NCBI GenBank assembly: GCA_015067615.1
Contig: SVMD01000009.1
Span: 29,960 to 93,959, forward strand
Reading direction: 5' to 3'
Source: Oscillospiraceae bacterium
Lineage (GTDB): Bacteria > Bacillota > Clostridia > Oscillospirales > Oscillospiraceae
Length of the DNA stretch: 64,000 nt
Part shown: one piece after another, positions 14,765-23,088 of the stretch
Position numbering within the stretch: the stretch's first letter is position 1
How the letters are laid out: each line of letters starts with the position of its first letter
Notes under the pieces: model-generated
Told to the model about the DNA's origin: nothing
Seen by the model: only the letters and a program-made list of their open reading frames with translations
Database searches by the model: none
Translations under genes and position numbers: made by a program

Positions 14765-17137
14765 ATGTACAAAGTAACCAAGCGCGACGGACGTACCGTG
14801 GATTTCAACATCACCCGTATTGCCAACGCCATCACCAAGGCCTTCGACGCCACCCAGATTCCCTACAATCCCGATATCATTAATATGCTCTCCCTGCAGG
14901 TCACCTCTGACTACGCCTGCAAGGTCATGGACAACGCCATCGAGGTGGAGTCCATCCAGGACTCCGTGGAGGCCGTTCTGCAGCGTGCCGGCTACGCCGA
15001 CGTTGCCAAGGCCTACATCCTGTACCGGAAGAACCGGGAGAAGCTGCGCTCCATGTCCTCCACCATCCTGGACTACAAGGGTCTGGTGGACGGCTACCTG
15101 AAGGTTGCCGACTGGCGCGTGAAGGAAAACTCCACCGTCACCTACTCTGTGGGCGGTCTGATCCTTTCCAATTCCGGCGCCATCACCGCCAACTACTGGC
15201 TGTCCGAAATCTATGACGAGGAGATCGCCAACGCACACCGGAACGCCGACATCCACATCCACGACCTGTCCATGCTCACCGGCTACTGCGCCGGCTGGTC
15301 CCTGCGGCAGCTGATCGAGGAAGGCCTCGGCGGCGTGGTGGGCAAGATCACCTCCGCCCCCGCCAAGCATCTGGCCACCCTGTGCAACCAGATGGTCAAC
15401 TTCCTGGGCATCATGCAGAACGAGTGGGCCGGTGCTCAGGCCTTCTCCTCCTTTGATACCTACCTGGCTCCCTTCGTCAAGACCGACAACCTGAGCTATG
15501 AGGAAGTGAAGCACTGCATCGAGTCCTTCATCTACGGCGTCAACACCCCCAGCCGCTGGGGTACCCAGGCTCCCTTCAGCAACATCACCCTGGACTGGAC
15601 CTGCCCCGCTGACCTGGCTGACCGTCCCGCTATCGTGGGCGGCAAGGAGATGGACTTCACCTACGGCGACTGCAAGAAGGAAATGGACATGGTCAACCGT
15701 GCCTTCATCGAGGTCATGATTGAGGGCGACGCCAACGGCCGCGGCTTCCAGTACCCCATCCCCACCTACTCCATCACCCGGGACTTCGACTGGAGCGAGA
15801 CCGAGAACAACAAGCTGCTGTTCGAAATGACCGCCAAGTACGGCACCCCCTACTTCTCCAATTACATCAACTCCGATATGGAGCCTTCCGATGTCCGCTC
15901 CATGTGCTGCCGCCTGCGCTTAGACCTCCGGGAGCTGCGGAAGAAGTCCGGCGGCTTCTTCGGCTCCGGCGAGTCCACCGGCTCCATCGGCGTCGTTACC
16001 ATCAACATCCCCAGAATTGCTTATCTTGCCAAGGACGAGGCTGATTTCTTCCGTCGTCTGGACAAGCTGATGGACATCTCCGCCCGCTCCCTGAAGATCA
16101 AGCGGGACCAGGTGACCAAGCTGATGGAAGAGGGCCTGTACCCCTACACCAAGCGTTACCTGGGCACCTTCTCCAACCACTTCTCCACCATCGGCCTCAT
16201 CGGCATGAACGAGGCTGGCCTCAATGCCCGCTGGATCCGCAAGGACCTGACCCACGAGGAGACCCAGGACTTCGCTGTCCGGGTGCTGAACCACATGCGC
16301 GAGCGCCTGTCTGACTACCAGGAGCTCTACGGCGACCTGTACAACCTGGAAGCCACTCCCGCCGAGTCCACCACCTACCGCCTGGCCAAGCACGACAAGG
16401 CCCGCTACCCCGAGATCATCACCGCCCACGAGGGCGCCACCCCCTACTACACCAACTCCTCCCACCTGCCCGTGGGCTACACCGAGGACGTGTTCGAGGC
16501 CCTGGCTATCCAGGACAAGCTCCAGACCCTGTACACCTCCGGCACCGTGTTCCACACCTTCCTGGGCGAGAAGCTGCCCGACTGGAAGGCCGCTGCCACC
16601 CTGGTCCGGAAGATCGCTGAGAACCATCAGCTGCCCTACTACACCATGAGCCCCACCTACTCCGTCTGCGCCGACCACGGCTACATCGCCGGTGAGGAGT
16701 ACGTTTGCCCCATCTGCGGCAAGAAGACCGAGGTCTACAGCCGGATCACCGGCTACTACCGCCCCGTCCAGAACTGGAACGACGGCAAGAGCCAGGAGTA
16801 CAAGGACCGCAAGACCTACCAGGTAGCCGCAGCCGCCGCTCCCGTGGAGAAGATCACCGCCAAGGTGGAGGAGCCCGCTGTGCAGGCCGCTCCCGCCGTG
16901 TCCGGCGAAGCAAAGGCCATTCTGATCTCCCGGGTCACCTGTCCCAACTGCCGTGTGGCCGAGAATCTGCTGGGCAAGGCCGGTGTCAGCTATGAAAAGC
17001 TCATCGCCGAGGAAAACCTGGACCTGTGCCGGGAGTACGACGTAAAGGGCGCTCCCACCCTGATCCTGACCGACGGCGAGAAGTTCCAAAAGTTCTACTC
17101 CGTCCCCGAGATCAAGAAGTACATCGCTTCCCTGTAA
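14765..17137 (+). CDS. nrdD: Anaerobic ribonucleoside-triphosphate reductase with a C-terminal glutaredoxin-like domain
   Basis: A 790-residue class III ribonucleotide reductase that makes dNTPs without oxygen. The order is an ATP-cone (about 1-90, starting YKVTKRDGRTVDFN), the glycyl-radical barrel, the zinc site (C near 634, then CPIC near 647-650) and the glycyl-radical loop RITGYYRPVQNWNDGK near 660-675. An Ala/Pro/Val-rich linker (about 685-715) then joins an extra 75-residue domain, AKAILISRVTCPNCRVAEN, with a CPNC redox motif near 725-728 and a GAPTLIL thioredoxin-fold cis-proline segment. That appended redox domain is unusual and suggests a built-in electron donor. trxB follows 232 bases downstream. 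Confidence 0.95.
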   Translation: MYKVTKRDGRTVDFNITRIANAITKAFDATQIPYNPDIINMLSLQVTSDYACKVMDNAIEVESIQDSVEAVLQRAGYADVAKAYILYRKNREKLRSMSSTILDYKGLVDGYLKVADWRVKENSTVTYSVGGLILSNSGAITANYWLSEIYDEEIANAHRNADIHIHDLSMLTGYCAGWSLRQLIEEGLGGVVGKITSAPAKHLATLCNQMVNFLGIMQNEWAGAQAFSSFDTYLAPFVKTDNLSYEEVKHCIESFIYGVNTPSRWGTQAPFSNITLDWTCPADLADRPAIVGGKEMDFTYGDCKKEMDMVNRAFIEVMIEGDANGRGFQYPIPTYSITRDFDWSETENNKLLFEMTAKYGTPYFSNYINSDMEPSDVRSMCCRLRLDLRELRKKSGGFFGSGESTGSIGVVTINIPRIAYLAKDEADFFRRLDKLMDISARSLKIKRDQVTKLMEEGLYPYTKRYLGTFSNHFSTIGLIGMNEAGLNARWIRKDLTHEETQDFAVRVLNHMRERLSDYQELYGDLYNLEATPAESTTYRLAKHDKARYPEIITAHEGATPYYTNSSHLPVGYTEDVFEALAIQDKLQTLYTSGTVFHTFLGEKLPDWKAAATLVRKIAENHQLPYYTMSPTYSVCADHGYIAGEEYVCPICGKKTEVYSRITGYYRPVQNWNDGKSQEYKDRKTYQVAAAAAPVEKITAKVEEPAVQAAPAVSGEAKAILISRVTCPNCRVAENLLGKAGVSYEKLIAEENLDLCREYDVKGAPTLILTDGEKFQKFYSVPEIKKYIASL

Positions 17138-17144
17138 GCATATA

Positions 17145-17170
17145 GAGCCGGGCCCCGCCCGGCTCTTTCT
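17145..17170 (+). terminator. Terminator after nrdD
   Basis: GAGCCGGG and CCCGGCTC form an eight-pair stem followed by TTTCTT, eight bases after the stop codon. Confidence 0.8.
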
Positions 17171-17173
17171 TCG

Positions 17174-17350
17174 GGAAATGTCCTTTAGCGCAGGAATTTC
17201 ATACGCCTTTGTAGGGCGGGCTCATGAGCCCGCCGACCAGGCGAGGGAACTGCACGGCTAAAAATGATGCTGAGTCCAAAGCTATTGCCACCATCCAACC
17301 ACTCAGTTTCGATGGTGCTTCGGCGGGGTCATGACCCCGCCCTACACACG
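17174..17350. repeat. Type B palindromic element with eroded ends
   Basis: GTAGGGCGGGCTCATGAGCC on the left pairs with GGCGGGGTCATGACCCCGCC on the right around about 100 bases. The left end GAAATGTCCTTTAGC is a degraded copy of the family terminus and the right one is nearly lost. It lies between the nrdD terminator and the trxB ribosome-binding site. Confidence 0.65.
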
Positions 17351-17369
17351 TTGTAAGGAGAATTTAGTT

Positions 17370-18278
17370 ATGCATGACATTATCATCGTCGGCGGCGGTC
17401 CCGGTGGCCTGACCGCCGCCATCTACGCCCTCCGGGCGGGCAAGACCGTGCTGGTCATCGAGAAGAACAGCTTCGGCGGCCAGATCGCCTTCTCCCCCAA
17501 GGTGGAGAATATCCCCGGCACCATGGAGATCTCCGGTGCGGTATTCGCCGAGCAGCTCACCGAGCAGGCCATGAACCTGGGCGCCGACGTGGAGCTGGAA
17601 AACGTGGTCCGGGTGGAGAAAAACGACGGTATTTTTCAGGTTTACACCGAGGAGGGCAGCACCTTTGAGGGCCGCAGCGTGATCCTGGCCCTGGGCGTGA
17701 AGCACCGGACCCTGGGCCTTAACGGCGAGGAGGACCTCATCGGCAAGGGCATCTCCTTCTGCGCGGTCTGCGACGGCGCTTTCTACACAAATCAGGAGGT
17801 GGCCATGGTGGGCGGCGGCAATTCCGCCCTGCAGGAGGCCCTGCTGCTCAGCGAAGTCTGCAAAAAGGTCACCGTGGTGCAGAATCTTCCCGACTTCACC
17901 GGTGAAAAGAAGCTGTCCGAAGCCCTGCTGGCCCGGGACAATGTGGAGGTCCACTTCTCCACCGTGGTTTCCGCCTACCGGACCGAAAACGGCAAATTCT
18001 CCGGCCTGGACCTGAAGAAGGACAGCGGTGAGACCCTCTCCATCTCCTGCGACGGCGCCTTCCTGGCCGTGGGTCTGGAACCCCAGAACGGCCCCTTCGC
18101 CGATCTGGCAGCCTTAAATGCCTGGGGTTACTTCGATTCCGCCGAGGATTGCCTGACCAAAACCCCCGGCCTCTTCGTGGCCGGCGACTGCCGCAGCAAG
18201 CGGATCCGTCAGGTGGTCACCGCCTCCGCCGACGGCGCCATCGCCGCCATGGCCGCCTGCAATTACCTGGATATGTAA
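17370..18278 (+). CDS. trxB: Thioredoxin-disulfide reductase family flavoprotein
   Basis: A 302-residue FAD enzyme that passes electrons from NAD(P)H to a thioredoxin-like partner. The N-terminal FAD site is IIIVGGGPGGLTAA (residues 4-17), the redox-active pair is CAVC at about 131-134 in SFCAVCDGAFY, the NAD(P) site is VAMVGGGNSALQEA, and the C-terminal FAD motif is GLFVAGDCRSKRIRQVVTA. The start MHDIIIVGGG at 17370 follows TAAGGAGAA. No free thioredoxin gene is adjacent; the glutaredoxin-like tail of NrdD is an attractive partner, but this is inference. Confidence 0.93.
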   Translation: MHDIIIVGGGPGGLTAAIYALRAGKTVLVIEKNSFGGQIAFSPKVENIPGTMEISGAVFAEQLTEQAMNLGADVELENVVRVEKNDGIFQVYTEEGSTFEGRSVILALGVKHRTLGLNGEEDLIGKGISFCAVCDGAFYTNQEVAMVGGGNSALQEALLLSEVCKKVTVVQNLPDFTGEKKLSEALLARDNVEVHFSTVVSAYRTENGKFSGLDLKKDSGETLSISCDGAFLAVGLEPQNGPFADLAALNAWGYFDSAEDCLTKTPGLFVAGDCRSKRIRQVVTASADGAIAAMAACNYLDM

Positions 18279-18280
18279 GC

Positions 18281-18310
18281 AAAAGACCGGCCAACAGGCC
18301 GGTCTTTTCC
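18281..18310 (+). terminator. Terminator after trxB
   Basis: AAAAGACCGGCC and GGCCGGTCTTTT form a long stem with loop AACA, ending in CC after the T run. Confidence 0.9.
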
Positions 18311-18320
18311 TGTTGTGCTG

Positions 18321-18602
18321 GTAAATTATCGTTTAGCTAAGTCATTGGCACTGGCGTGGGAGCGCCACATAAACCTTCTCCCGGGGAGAAGGTGGCCCGG
18401 CGTTAGCCGGGTCGGAAGTGGAATGCGGGCAGAAATGTTAGGTTCGGTACGCAGAAACAGACATAATACAACGCAGGTTTTCAGCAGGCTTTTGCATATA
18501 CCGCAAATCAGGTTATCTCCCGCATTCCACTCCCGCCCCCTTCGGGGGCACCCTCTCCCCGGGAGAGGGTGTGGCGGATGCGCCGCTAAACGATAATTTA
18601 CC
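18321..18602. repeat. Large type A palindromic element
   Basis: The termini are GTAAATTATCGTTTAGC and CGCTAAACGATAATTTAC. The arms have CTTCTCCCGGGGAGAAG with CCCGGCGTTAGCCGGG on the left, and GCCCCCTTCGGGGGC with CTCTCCCCGGGAGAG on the right. GGAATGCGG and CCGCATTCC extend the inner inverted repeat. At about 280 bases it is the longest gene-free copy. It fills the 379-base gap between trxB and the GH79-like gene together with one terminator on each side. Confidence 0.82.
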
Positions 18603-18616
18603 CACCTTTCCGCAGC

Positions 18617-18649
18617 AAAAAAGACCGGCCGGAGCCGGTCTTTTTTTGT
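18617..18649 (-). terminator. Terminator after the GH79-like gene
   Basis: AAAAAAGACCGGC and GCCGGTCTTTTTTT form a stem with T runs on both strands. It closely resembles the trxB terminator at 18281-18310 on the other side of the repeat. Confidence 0.88.
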
Positions 18650-18657
18650 TTTGCAAA

Positions 18658-20187
18658 TTACACAACCAGGAAGGTGCAGGTCATGGGGGCCAGCTGATGC
18701 TTGCCGGCAGCGACGGGGGCGCCGGACAGGTCGGGCAGGTTCCACTCCTCGTCCAGGACCAGGTCCTTGCCGTTCAGGGTCATGACGGTGGCGCGCTTGA
18801 AGCCGTCCTTGCCGTTCAGAACCCAGATCAGGCCGTCGTTGGGGACGTCCACGGTGGTGGTCTCGGTCTCAGAGTTGTTGATGATCAGGTAGCACTTCTT
18901 GGAGGCGTCCTTCTTGTAGGACTGGACGTAGACGTGGGCGCCCTCGCGGACGGGCTCGCCGGAGGCGTAGACGTCGGTGCCCATCAGCTCGTACCACAGC
19001 TTCACAGCGAAGAAGTTGGGCCGGGGATCATGGACAAAGCGGGCCAGATAGGCATAGTCGGAAGCGGTCAGGGTGTTGTGGAAGATAACGCCCTTGGTCA
19101 GAGCGGAGAAGCCACCCAGCTCGTTCAGGGTACGCAGAACATCCAGGTAGGTGGAAGCCCAGGTGTCGCCGCCGCCGCCGGCATCGCCGGACTCGGTGAC
19201 CCACATCTCGGTGCCGGGAGCGTACTTGTCACGGTAGGGGATGTAGGTGCGGCAGAACTTGGGAGCGGTGTCCAGGTAATCCTCGCCGTTGGCCTCGCTG
19301 GGATCCCAGTGGCCGGCGGGCATGACGGAGGCCAGTCTGTCGGACAGGCCGTTGTAGTAGTGATAGGAGAACACGTCCACGGGAACGGTCAGGCCTTCGA
19401 ACAGCTCGTCACAGGTGGCGCTTTCACGGGCCAGCTGCTCCACGCCGCCGGACTCCTTGCCCATCTTGCCAAAGGACACGGGAGCGCCGCCGGTGTCGGA
19501 GGTACCGACGTACAGACACTCAGGATAGTTCTCCTTCAGCCACTTGGCGAACAGGTCGGCATCACGATGGTAGTGCTTGGCGGTGTAGCCCTTGGGGAAG
19601 CCGGTGTCTTCCAGCATGTTGGGCTCGTTGGCGAACTCGGCAGCCAGGATGGGCACGCCGTAGGCCTTGGAGAAGGAGAAGAGCTTCTCAGCCTCGGTGG
19701 AGGGCCAGGGCTCCTCGGCGCTGTGCAGGCCGGGGCAGTTGGCCACGGAGACCTTCAGCTTAAGATTGCAGTCCTTGACGAAGTCCAGAACACCGATCCA
19801 CTGCTCCTTGGTCAGCTTGTTGAGGTAACCTTCGGGAACCTCATTGCCGGGGTACTGGCCGTCGAAGTCATAGTAGGTCTTGGTGGCCCAGGTACCGGAG
19901 ACACGGCACCAGGTGGTACCCAGTTCCTTGGTCAGCTTGCGCAGCTTGGGGTTGTACAGGTCGATGGGGGGATACATCTGCATCAGGTCCCGGTACATGG
20001 CGGCGATGCCGTCAGCGGAGGGACGGACGATGAAGGGCTCGGTGCCGGCAATCTGCTCGGGGGTGTATGCCTTCCAGAAGGTGCCGCCGGTAACTTCGGC
20101 GAACTCCACGTTGTAGGCAACCAGGTCGGGGTTCTGCTCGTGCAGGAACTTAACTTCGCTGGGATTCAGTTTGACAAATTCAGCCAT
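18658..20187 (-). CDS. GH79-like (heparanase/beta-glucuronidase type) glycoside hydrolase
   Basis: A 509-residue TIM-barrel glycosidase of clan GH-A. The acid/base glutamate is in AEFANEPNM near residue 188 (the NEP motif) and the likely nucleophile is in MWVTESGDAGG near 331. The domain after about 420 is a beta-sandwich with YVQSYKKDASKKCYLIINNS. The overall plan matches GH79 heparanase-like and beta-glucuronidase proteins. No signal peptide is present, so it probably acts inside the cell on short imported glycans. The gene is monocistronic, with strong signals on both ends. The substrate is inferred by family only. Confidence 0.75.
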   Translation of the reverse strand: MAEFVKLNPSEVKFLHEQNPDLVAYNVEFAEVTGGTFWKAYTPEQIAGTEPFIVRPSADGIAAMYRDLMQMYPPIDLYNPKLRKLTKELGTTWCRVSGTWATKTYYDFDGQYPGNEVPEGYLNKLTKEQWIGVLDFVKDCNLKLKVSVANCPGLHSAEEPWPSTEAEKLFSFSKAYGVPILAAEFANEPNMLEDTGFPKGYTAKHYHRDADLFAKWLKENYPECLYVGTSDTGGAPVSFGKMGKESGGVEQLARESATCDELFEGLTVPVDVFSYHYYNGLSDRLASVMPAGHWDPSEANGEDYLDTAPKFCRTYIPYRDKYAPGTEMWVTESGDAGGGGDTWASTYLDVLRTLNELGGFSALTKGVIFHNTLTASDYAYLARFVHDPRPNFFAVKLWYELMGTDVYASGEPVREGAHVYVQSYKKDASKKCYLIINNSETETTTVDVPNDGLIWVLNGKDGFKRATVMTLNGKDLVLDEEWNLPDLSGAPVAAGKHQLAPMTCTFLVV

Positions 20188-20226
20188 TGTGCATTCTCCT
20201 TTGCATTTGTATGGGTATACATATCC

Positions 20227-20255
20227 AGTATACTCTCACGCCGTGGCCCTTTCAA
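20227..20255 (-). promoter_or_regulatory. Promoter for the GH79-like gene
   Basis: TTGAAA (20255-20250) and TATACT (20232-20227) on the minus strand are 17 bases apart, about 40 bases before the start codon. Confidence 0.75.
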
Positions 20256-20327
20256 GGAAAAACCGTGTCATCCCATTCCAAAATTCAGATACCGTTTTTA
20301 GATAATCTGACAAAGAAGACCGCTGTA

Positions 20328-20356
20328 TTGACTTTTTTACCGCAAGCTTTTACAAT
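20328..20356 (+). promoter_or_regulatory. Promoter for the YdjC-type gene
   Basis: TTGACT (20328-20333) and TACAAT (20351-20356) are 17 bases apart and 31 bases before the ATG. It is divergent from the promoter at 20227-20255, about 70 bases away. Confidence 0.8.
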
Positions 20357-20386
20357 AAAAGAAAAATATCACAGGAGGAATGCGCA

Positions 20387-21133
20387 ATGAATAAAATTCT
20401 GGTTCGTGCGGACGACTTAGGCTACAGCGAGGCCTTCAACTACGGCCTGGCAAGGGCCGTCAAGAGCGGCATCGTCCGCAGTGTGGGCGTCATGACCAAC
20501 ATGGAATGGGGGGAGCATGGCGTCCGGCTGCTGGACGGCACCGACGTGACCTTCACGGTCCACGCCAACATCTGCCAGGGAAAGCCCCTGACTGACCCCG
20601 CCCTGATCCCCAGCCTTGTGGATGAGAACGGCGAATTCAAGGACAAGGAGCTGTACCGGGCGGCGAAGGAGGATTTCGTCGTGCTGGAGGAAGCGGTTCT
20701 GGAAGTGGAGGCCCAGTACCTCCGGCTGGCGGAGCTCACCGGCAGGAAGCCCTACATGGTGGAAGCCCACGCGGTGCCCAGCAACAATTTCATGAAGGCC
20801 ATCGTGCTGGTGGCCCAGAAATACGGCGTGGAGCACATGAAATTCGGCCCCAAGGGCCCCATGATCGGCTCCACCACCATGAAGTTCTCCATGGATTCCG
20901 GCAATCCGGACTACAACCCCTTCGAAAGCTTCAAGAAGGCCGCTTCCCAGCCCATGGCTGAGGACGAGGCGGCGCTGATGGTGCTGCATCCCGGCTTCGT
21001 GGATGAATACGTGCTGACCACCTCCTACATCACCACCCAGCGGGCTCTGGAAGTGGCCTTCGCCGTCAATCCTGAGGTTCCCCAGTGGTGCGAGGAAAAT
21101 GACGTAAAGCTGCTGACCTACGCAGATCTGTAA
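20387..21133 (+). CDS. ChbG/YdjC-family carbohydrate deacetylase
   Basis: A 248-residue protein of the YdjC/ChbG family. E. coli ChbG removes an acetyl group from chitooligosaccharides using a metal site. The hallmark start is MNKILVRADDLGYSEAFNYG with the metal aspartates at 9-10; histidines in FTVHANICQG and MVEAHAVPSNN complete the site, and MVLHPGFVDEYVL gives a late conserved histidine. AGGAGGAATGCGCA precedes the ATG. It is transcribed divergently from the GH79-like glycosidase, which suggests a shared role in glycan breakdown. The acetylated substrate is unknown. Confidence 0.9.
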   Translation: MNKILVRADDLGYSEAFNYGLARAVKSGIVRSVGVMTNMEWGEHGVRLLDGTDVTFTVHANICQGKPLTDPALIPSLVDENGEFKDKELYRAAKEDFVVLEEAVLEVEAQYLRLAELTGRKPYMVEAHAVPSNNFMKAIVLVAQKYGVEHMKFGPKGPMIGSTTMKFSMDSGNPDYNPFESFKKAASQPMAEDEAALMVLHPGFVDEYVLTTSYITTQRALEVAFAVNPEVPQWCEENDVKLLTYADL

Positions 21134-21137
21134 TGGC

Positions 21138-21167
21138 AAAAAGCACCCCTTTCGGGGTGCTTTTTTC
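21138..21167 (+). terminator. Bidirectional terminator after the YdjC-type gene
   Basis: AAAAAGCACCCC and GGGGTGCTTTTTT form a perfect stem with loop TTTC. It could also stop transcripts on the minus strand. Confidence 0.93.
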
Positions 21168-21223
21168 TGACTTAAGGGACAAATCGGCGTTATGGTTATC
21201 GTTTACAGGCGCGTCCCGATCAT

Positions 21224-22513
21224 TTATTCCATAATCTGTCCGAGCATGCCGTCCTTGTAAACCTCGGTCAGCCGGACCCGGCGAATCTCATTGTGCAGGT
21301 TTTCACCCTCCATATACACCTTGACATAGTTGGGGGCGTGGCCGGTGAAGTATTCCCCGTCGGCTTCCTCAAAGAGGACATCATGGTCCGTGCCGGTCAG
21401 GGATTCCCGATAGGCACGGCTCATCTCCTCCGCCACAGCGATGGCGGCGTGGCTCCGGGCCTCCTTGGTGGCATTGTTATGCTGGCCGGGCATTTTGTCC
21501 GCCGGGGTGCCGGGGCGCCGGGAGTAGGGGAAGATGTGCATGTCGGCGAAGCCGCATTTGCGGATGAAGGCCAGGCTGGCTTCAAATTCTTCCTCCGTTT
21601 CCCCGGGGAAGGCCACGATCATATCCGTGGTCACGGCGCAGCCGGGGAAATATTCCTTCAGAAGCGCGACACTTTCGTAATACCGCTGCGTATCGTACTT
21701 CCGCTTCATTCTTTCCAGCACCGTATCGCAGCCGGACTGCATGGAAAGGTGGAACTGAGGGCACAGGTTGGAATATTCTGCCATGGTTTCGCAGAAATCC
21801 TTGGTGATCACTCTCGGTTCCAGGCTGCCCAGGCGGATCCGGACATCCGGCACCGCTTCGCAGATGGCTTTGACCATCCGGGTCATGGGGGGCTTTCCCG
21901 GCAGGTCCACGCCCCAGGAGGCGATTTCGATGCCGGTAACCACGATTTCCCTGTAGCCCTTTGCTTCCAGCTCCTTTGCCTGGGGAAGGATCACCTCCAG
22001 GGGTGCGGAGCGCACCGGACCCCGGGTGTAGGGGATGATGCAGTAGGAGCAGAAATTGGCGCAGCCGTCCTGGACCTTGAGCATGGCTCTGGTCCGCTCC
22101 TCCAGACCGCCGGCGGGCAGCACCTCGAATTCCCGGCGGCGCCGGGGATCGTCCACCGCTTCCTTACGGCTCTTTTCTGCCAGGGTGGAGAGGATGTTTT
22201 CCACAAATTCCTGCCGGTTGGCGCTGCCGCCCAGCACGTCAACTCCCAGCTCCCGGACCGCATCGGCGGCATGCTGGGTGTAGCAGCCGCAGACCGCGAG
22301 AATGGCCTCCGGGTGGGCCTTCCGGCAGCGGCGGATCACAGCCCGGTTTTTCTTGTCCGCCACGGCGGTGACGGAGCAGGTATTCACGATATAGGCATCG
22401 CAAGGATCCTCAAAGGTGCCGATGGCATGGCCCTTTTCCACCAGAAGCCGCTCCATGGCCTGAGTCTCATACTGGTTGGTCTTGCAGCCCAAGGTATAAA
22501 AAGCAAATTTCAT
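21224..22513 (-). CDS. mtaB: tRNA methylthiotransferase MtaB
   Basis: A 429-residue radical SAM methylthiotransferase that converts t6A37 to ms2t6A37 in tRNAs reading ANN codons. The N-terminal UPF0004 domain carries cluster cysteines at C10 (FYTLGCKTNQ), about C46 (NTCSV) and about C80 (CGCYTQHA). The radical SAM motif CANFCSYC is near 150-157, followed by IIPYTRGPVRS. A TRAM domain ends the protein. Its substrate base t6A requires TsaB and TsaE, encoded about 21 kb away in this window. A hairpin-poor gap of 90 bases separates it from the YdjC-type gene. Confidence 0.94.
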   Translation of the reverse strand: MKFAFYTLGCKTNQYETQAMERLLVEKGHAIGTFEDPCDAYIVNTCSVTAVADKKNRAVIRRCRKAHPEAILAVCGCYTQHAADAVRELGVDVLGGSANRQEFVENILSTLAEKSRKEAVDDPRRRREFEVLPAGGLEERTRAMLKVQDGCANFCSYCIIPYTRGPVRSAPLEVILPQAKELEAKGYREIVVTGIEIASWGVDLPGKPPMTRMVKAICEAVPDVRIRLGSLEPRVITKDFCETMAEYSNLCPQFHLSMQSGCDTVLERMKRKYDTQRYYESVALLKEYFPGCAVTTDMIVAFPGETEEEFEASLAFIRKCGFADMHIFPYSRRPGTPADKMPGQHNNATKEARSHAAIAVAEEMSRAYRESLTGTDHDVLFEEADGEYFTGHAPNYVKVYMEGENLHNEIRRVRLTEVYKDGMLGQIME

Positions 22514-22571
22514 TTTGTCAATTCCACCAATTTAGGGTATTCTAACTTGTATCATTCGTCCAAACCGTCAA

Positions 22572-22599
22572 TTGAAAAATGGAAAAATACTGCTATAAT
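22572..22599 (+). promoter_or_regulatory. Promoter for the HPr-like gene
   Basis: TTGAAA (22572-22577) and TATAAT (22594-22599) are 16 bases apart. The start codon is about 80 bases downstream. Confidence 0.65.
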
Positions 22600-22681
22600 A
22601 GGTAGCATCGAGTCGGGTTTGGATTCGTTCCCCCATTATACACGATAAAAAATCTTTTGTACAGCGCCGGGGGGATGAAAA

Positions 22682-22918
22682 ATGCATGAATTCTATGTAC
22701 AATTCCGGTCATTGCGGGATGTTCAGGATTTTGTGGCATTGGCTTCCAAACTGAAGCACCGGCTCACAGTGGGCAATGACCGGTTTCAGGTCCACGCCAC
22801 CTCTTTCATGGGGCTCTTTGCCCTGAACTGCCGGAAACCCCAGAAGGTCAGCGTTGAATGCATGGAAGAAGAATTCCAGGAAATACTGACTGTCTTCGAC
22901 CGGTTTTTGGCAAAATAA
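22682..22918 (+). CDS. HPr-like protein lacking the phosphorylated histidine
   Basis: A 78-residue protein with the length and alternating pattern of HPr, the phosphocarrier of the PEP sugar phosphotransferase system. The segment ATSFMGLFALNC matches the HPr region around the regulatory serine (KSIMGVMSL in true HPr), so that serine is kept. The usual active-site GLHARPA is replaced by SLRDVQDF, with no histidine, so phosphotransfer from Enzyme I should be impossible. A Crh-like regulatory role is the natural analogy, since Crh also lacks the histidine. GGGGGG lies nine bases before the ATG. It is monocistronic, with a strong terminator. Confidence 0.85.
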   Translation: MHEFYVQFRSLRDVQDFVALASKLKHRLTVGNDRFQVHATSFMGLFALNCRKPQKVSVECMEEEFQEILTVFDRFLAK

Positions 22919-22990
22919 CTTGGGCTCTTGCAGCACTGCTTTGGGAATACCTGAGGCGGGTTTTTACAGCCGGACTTAATATCCGGCTCT

Positions 22991-23030
22991 GCTCGGTATC
23001 GCCGCACGCGCGGCGACGCCGAGCTTTTTT
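22991..23030 (+). terminator. Terminator after the HPr-like gene
   Basis: GCTCGG..TCGCCGC and GCGGCGA.GCCGAGC form a long GC stem ending in TTTTTT at 23025-23030, about 70 bases after the stop codon. Confidence 0.92.
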
Positions 23031-23057
23031 CAACCGCTTTCTCTCCCCATACAAACG

Positions 23058-23081
23058 CACCCCCGGATATATCCGGGGGTG
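23058..23081 (-). terminator. Terminator after dnaJ
   Basis: CACCCCCGGAT and ATCCGGGGGTG form a perfect eleven-pair stem eight bases after the dnaJ stop. The U tract is weak on the minus strand. Confidence 0.75.
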
Positions 23082-23088
23082 TTGGTGT

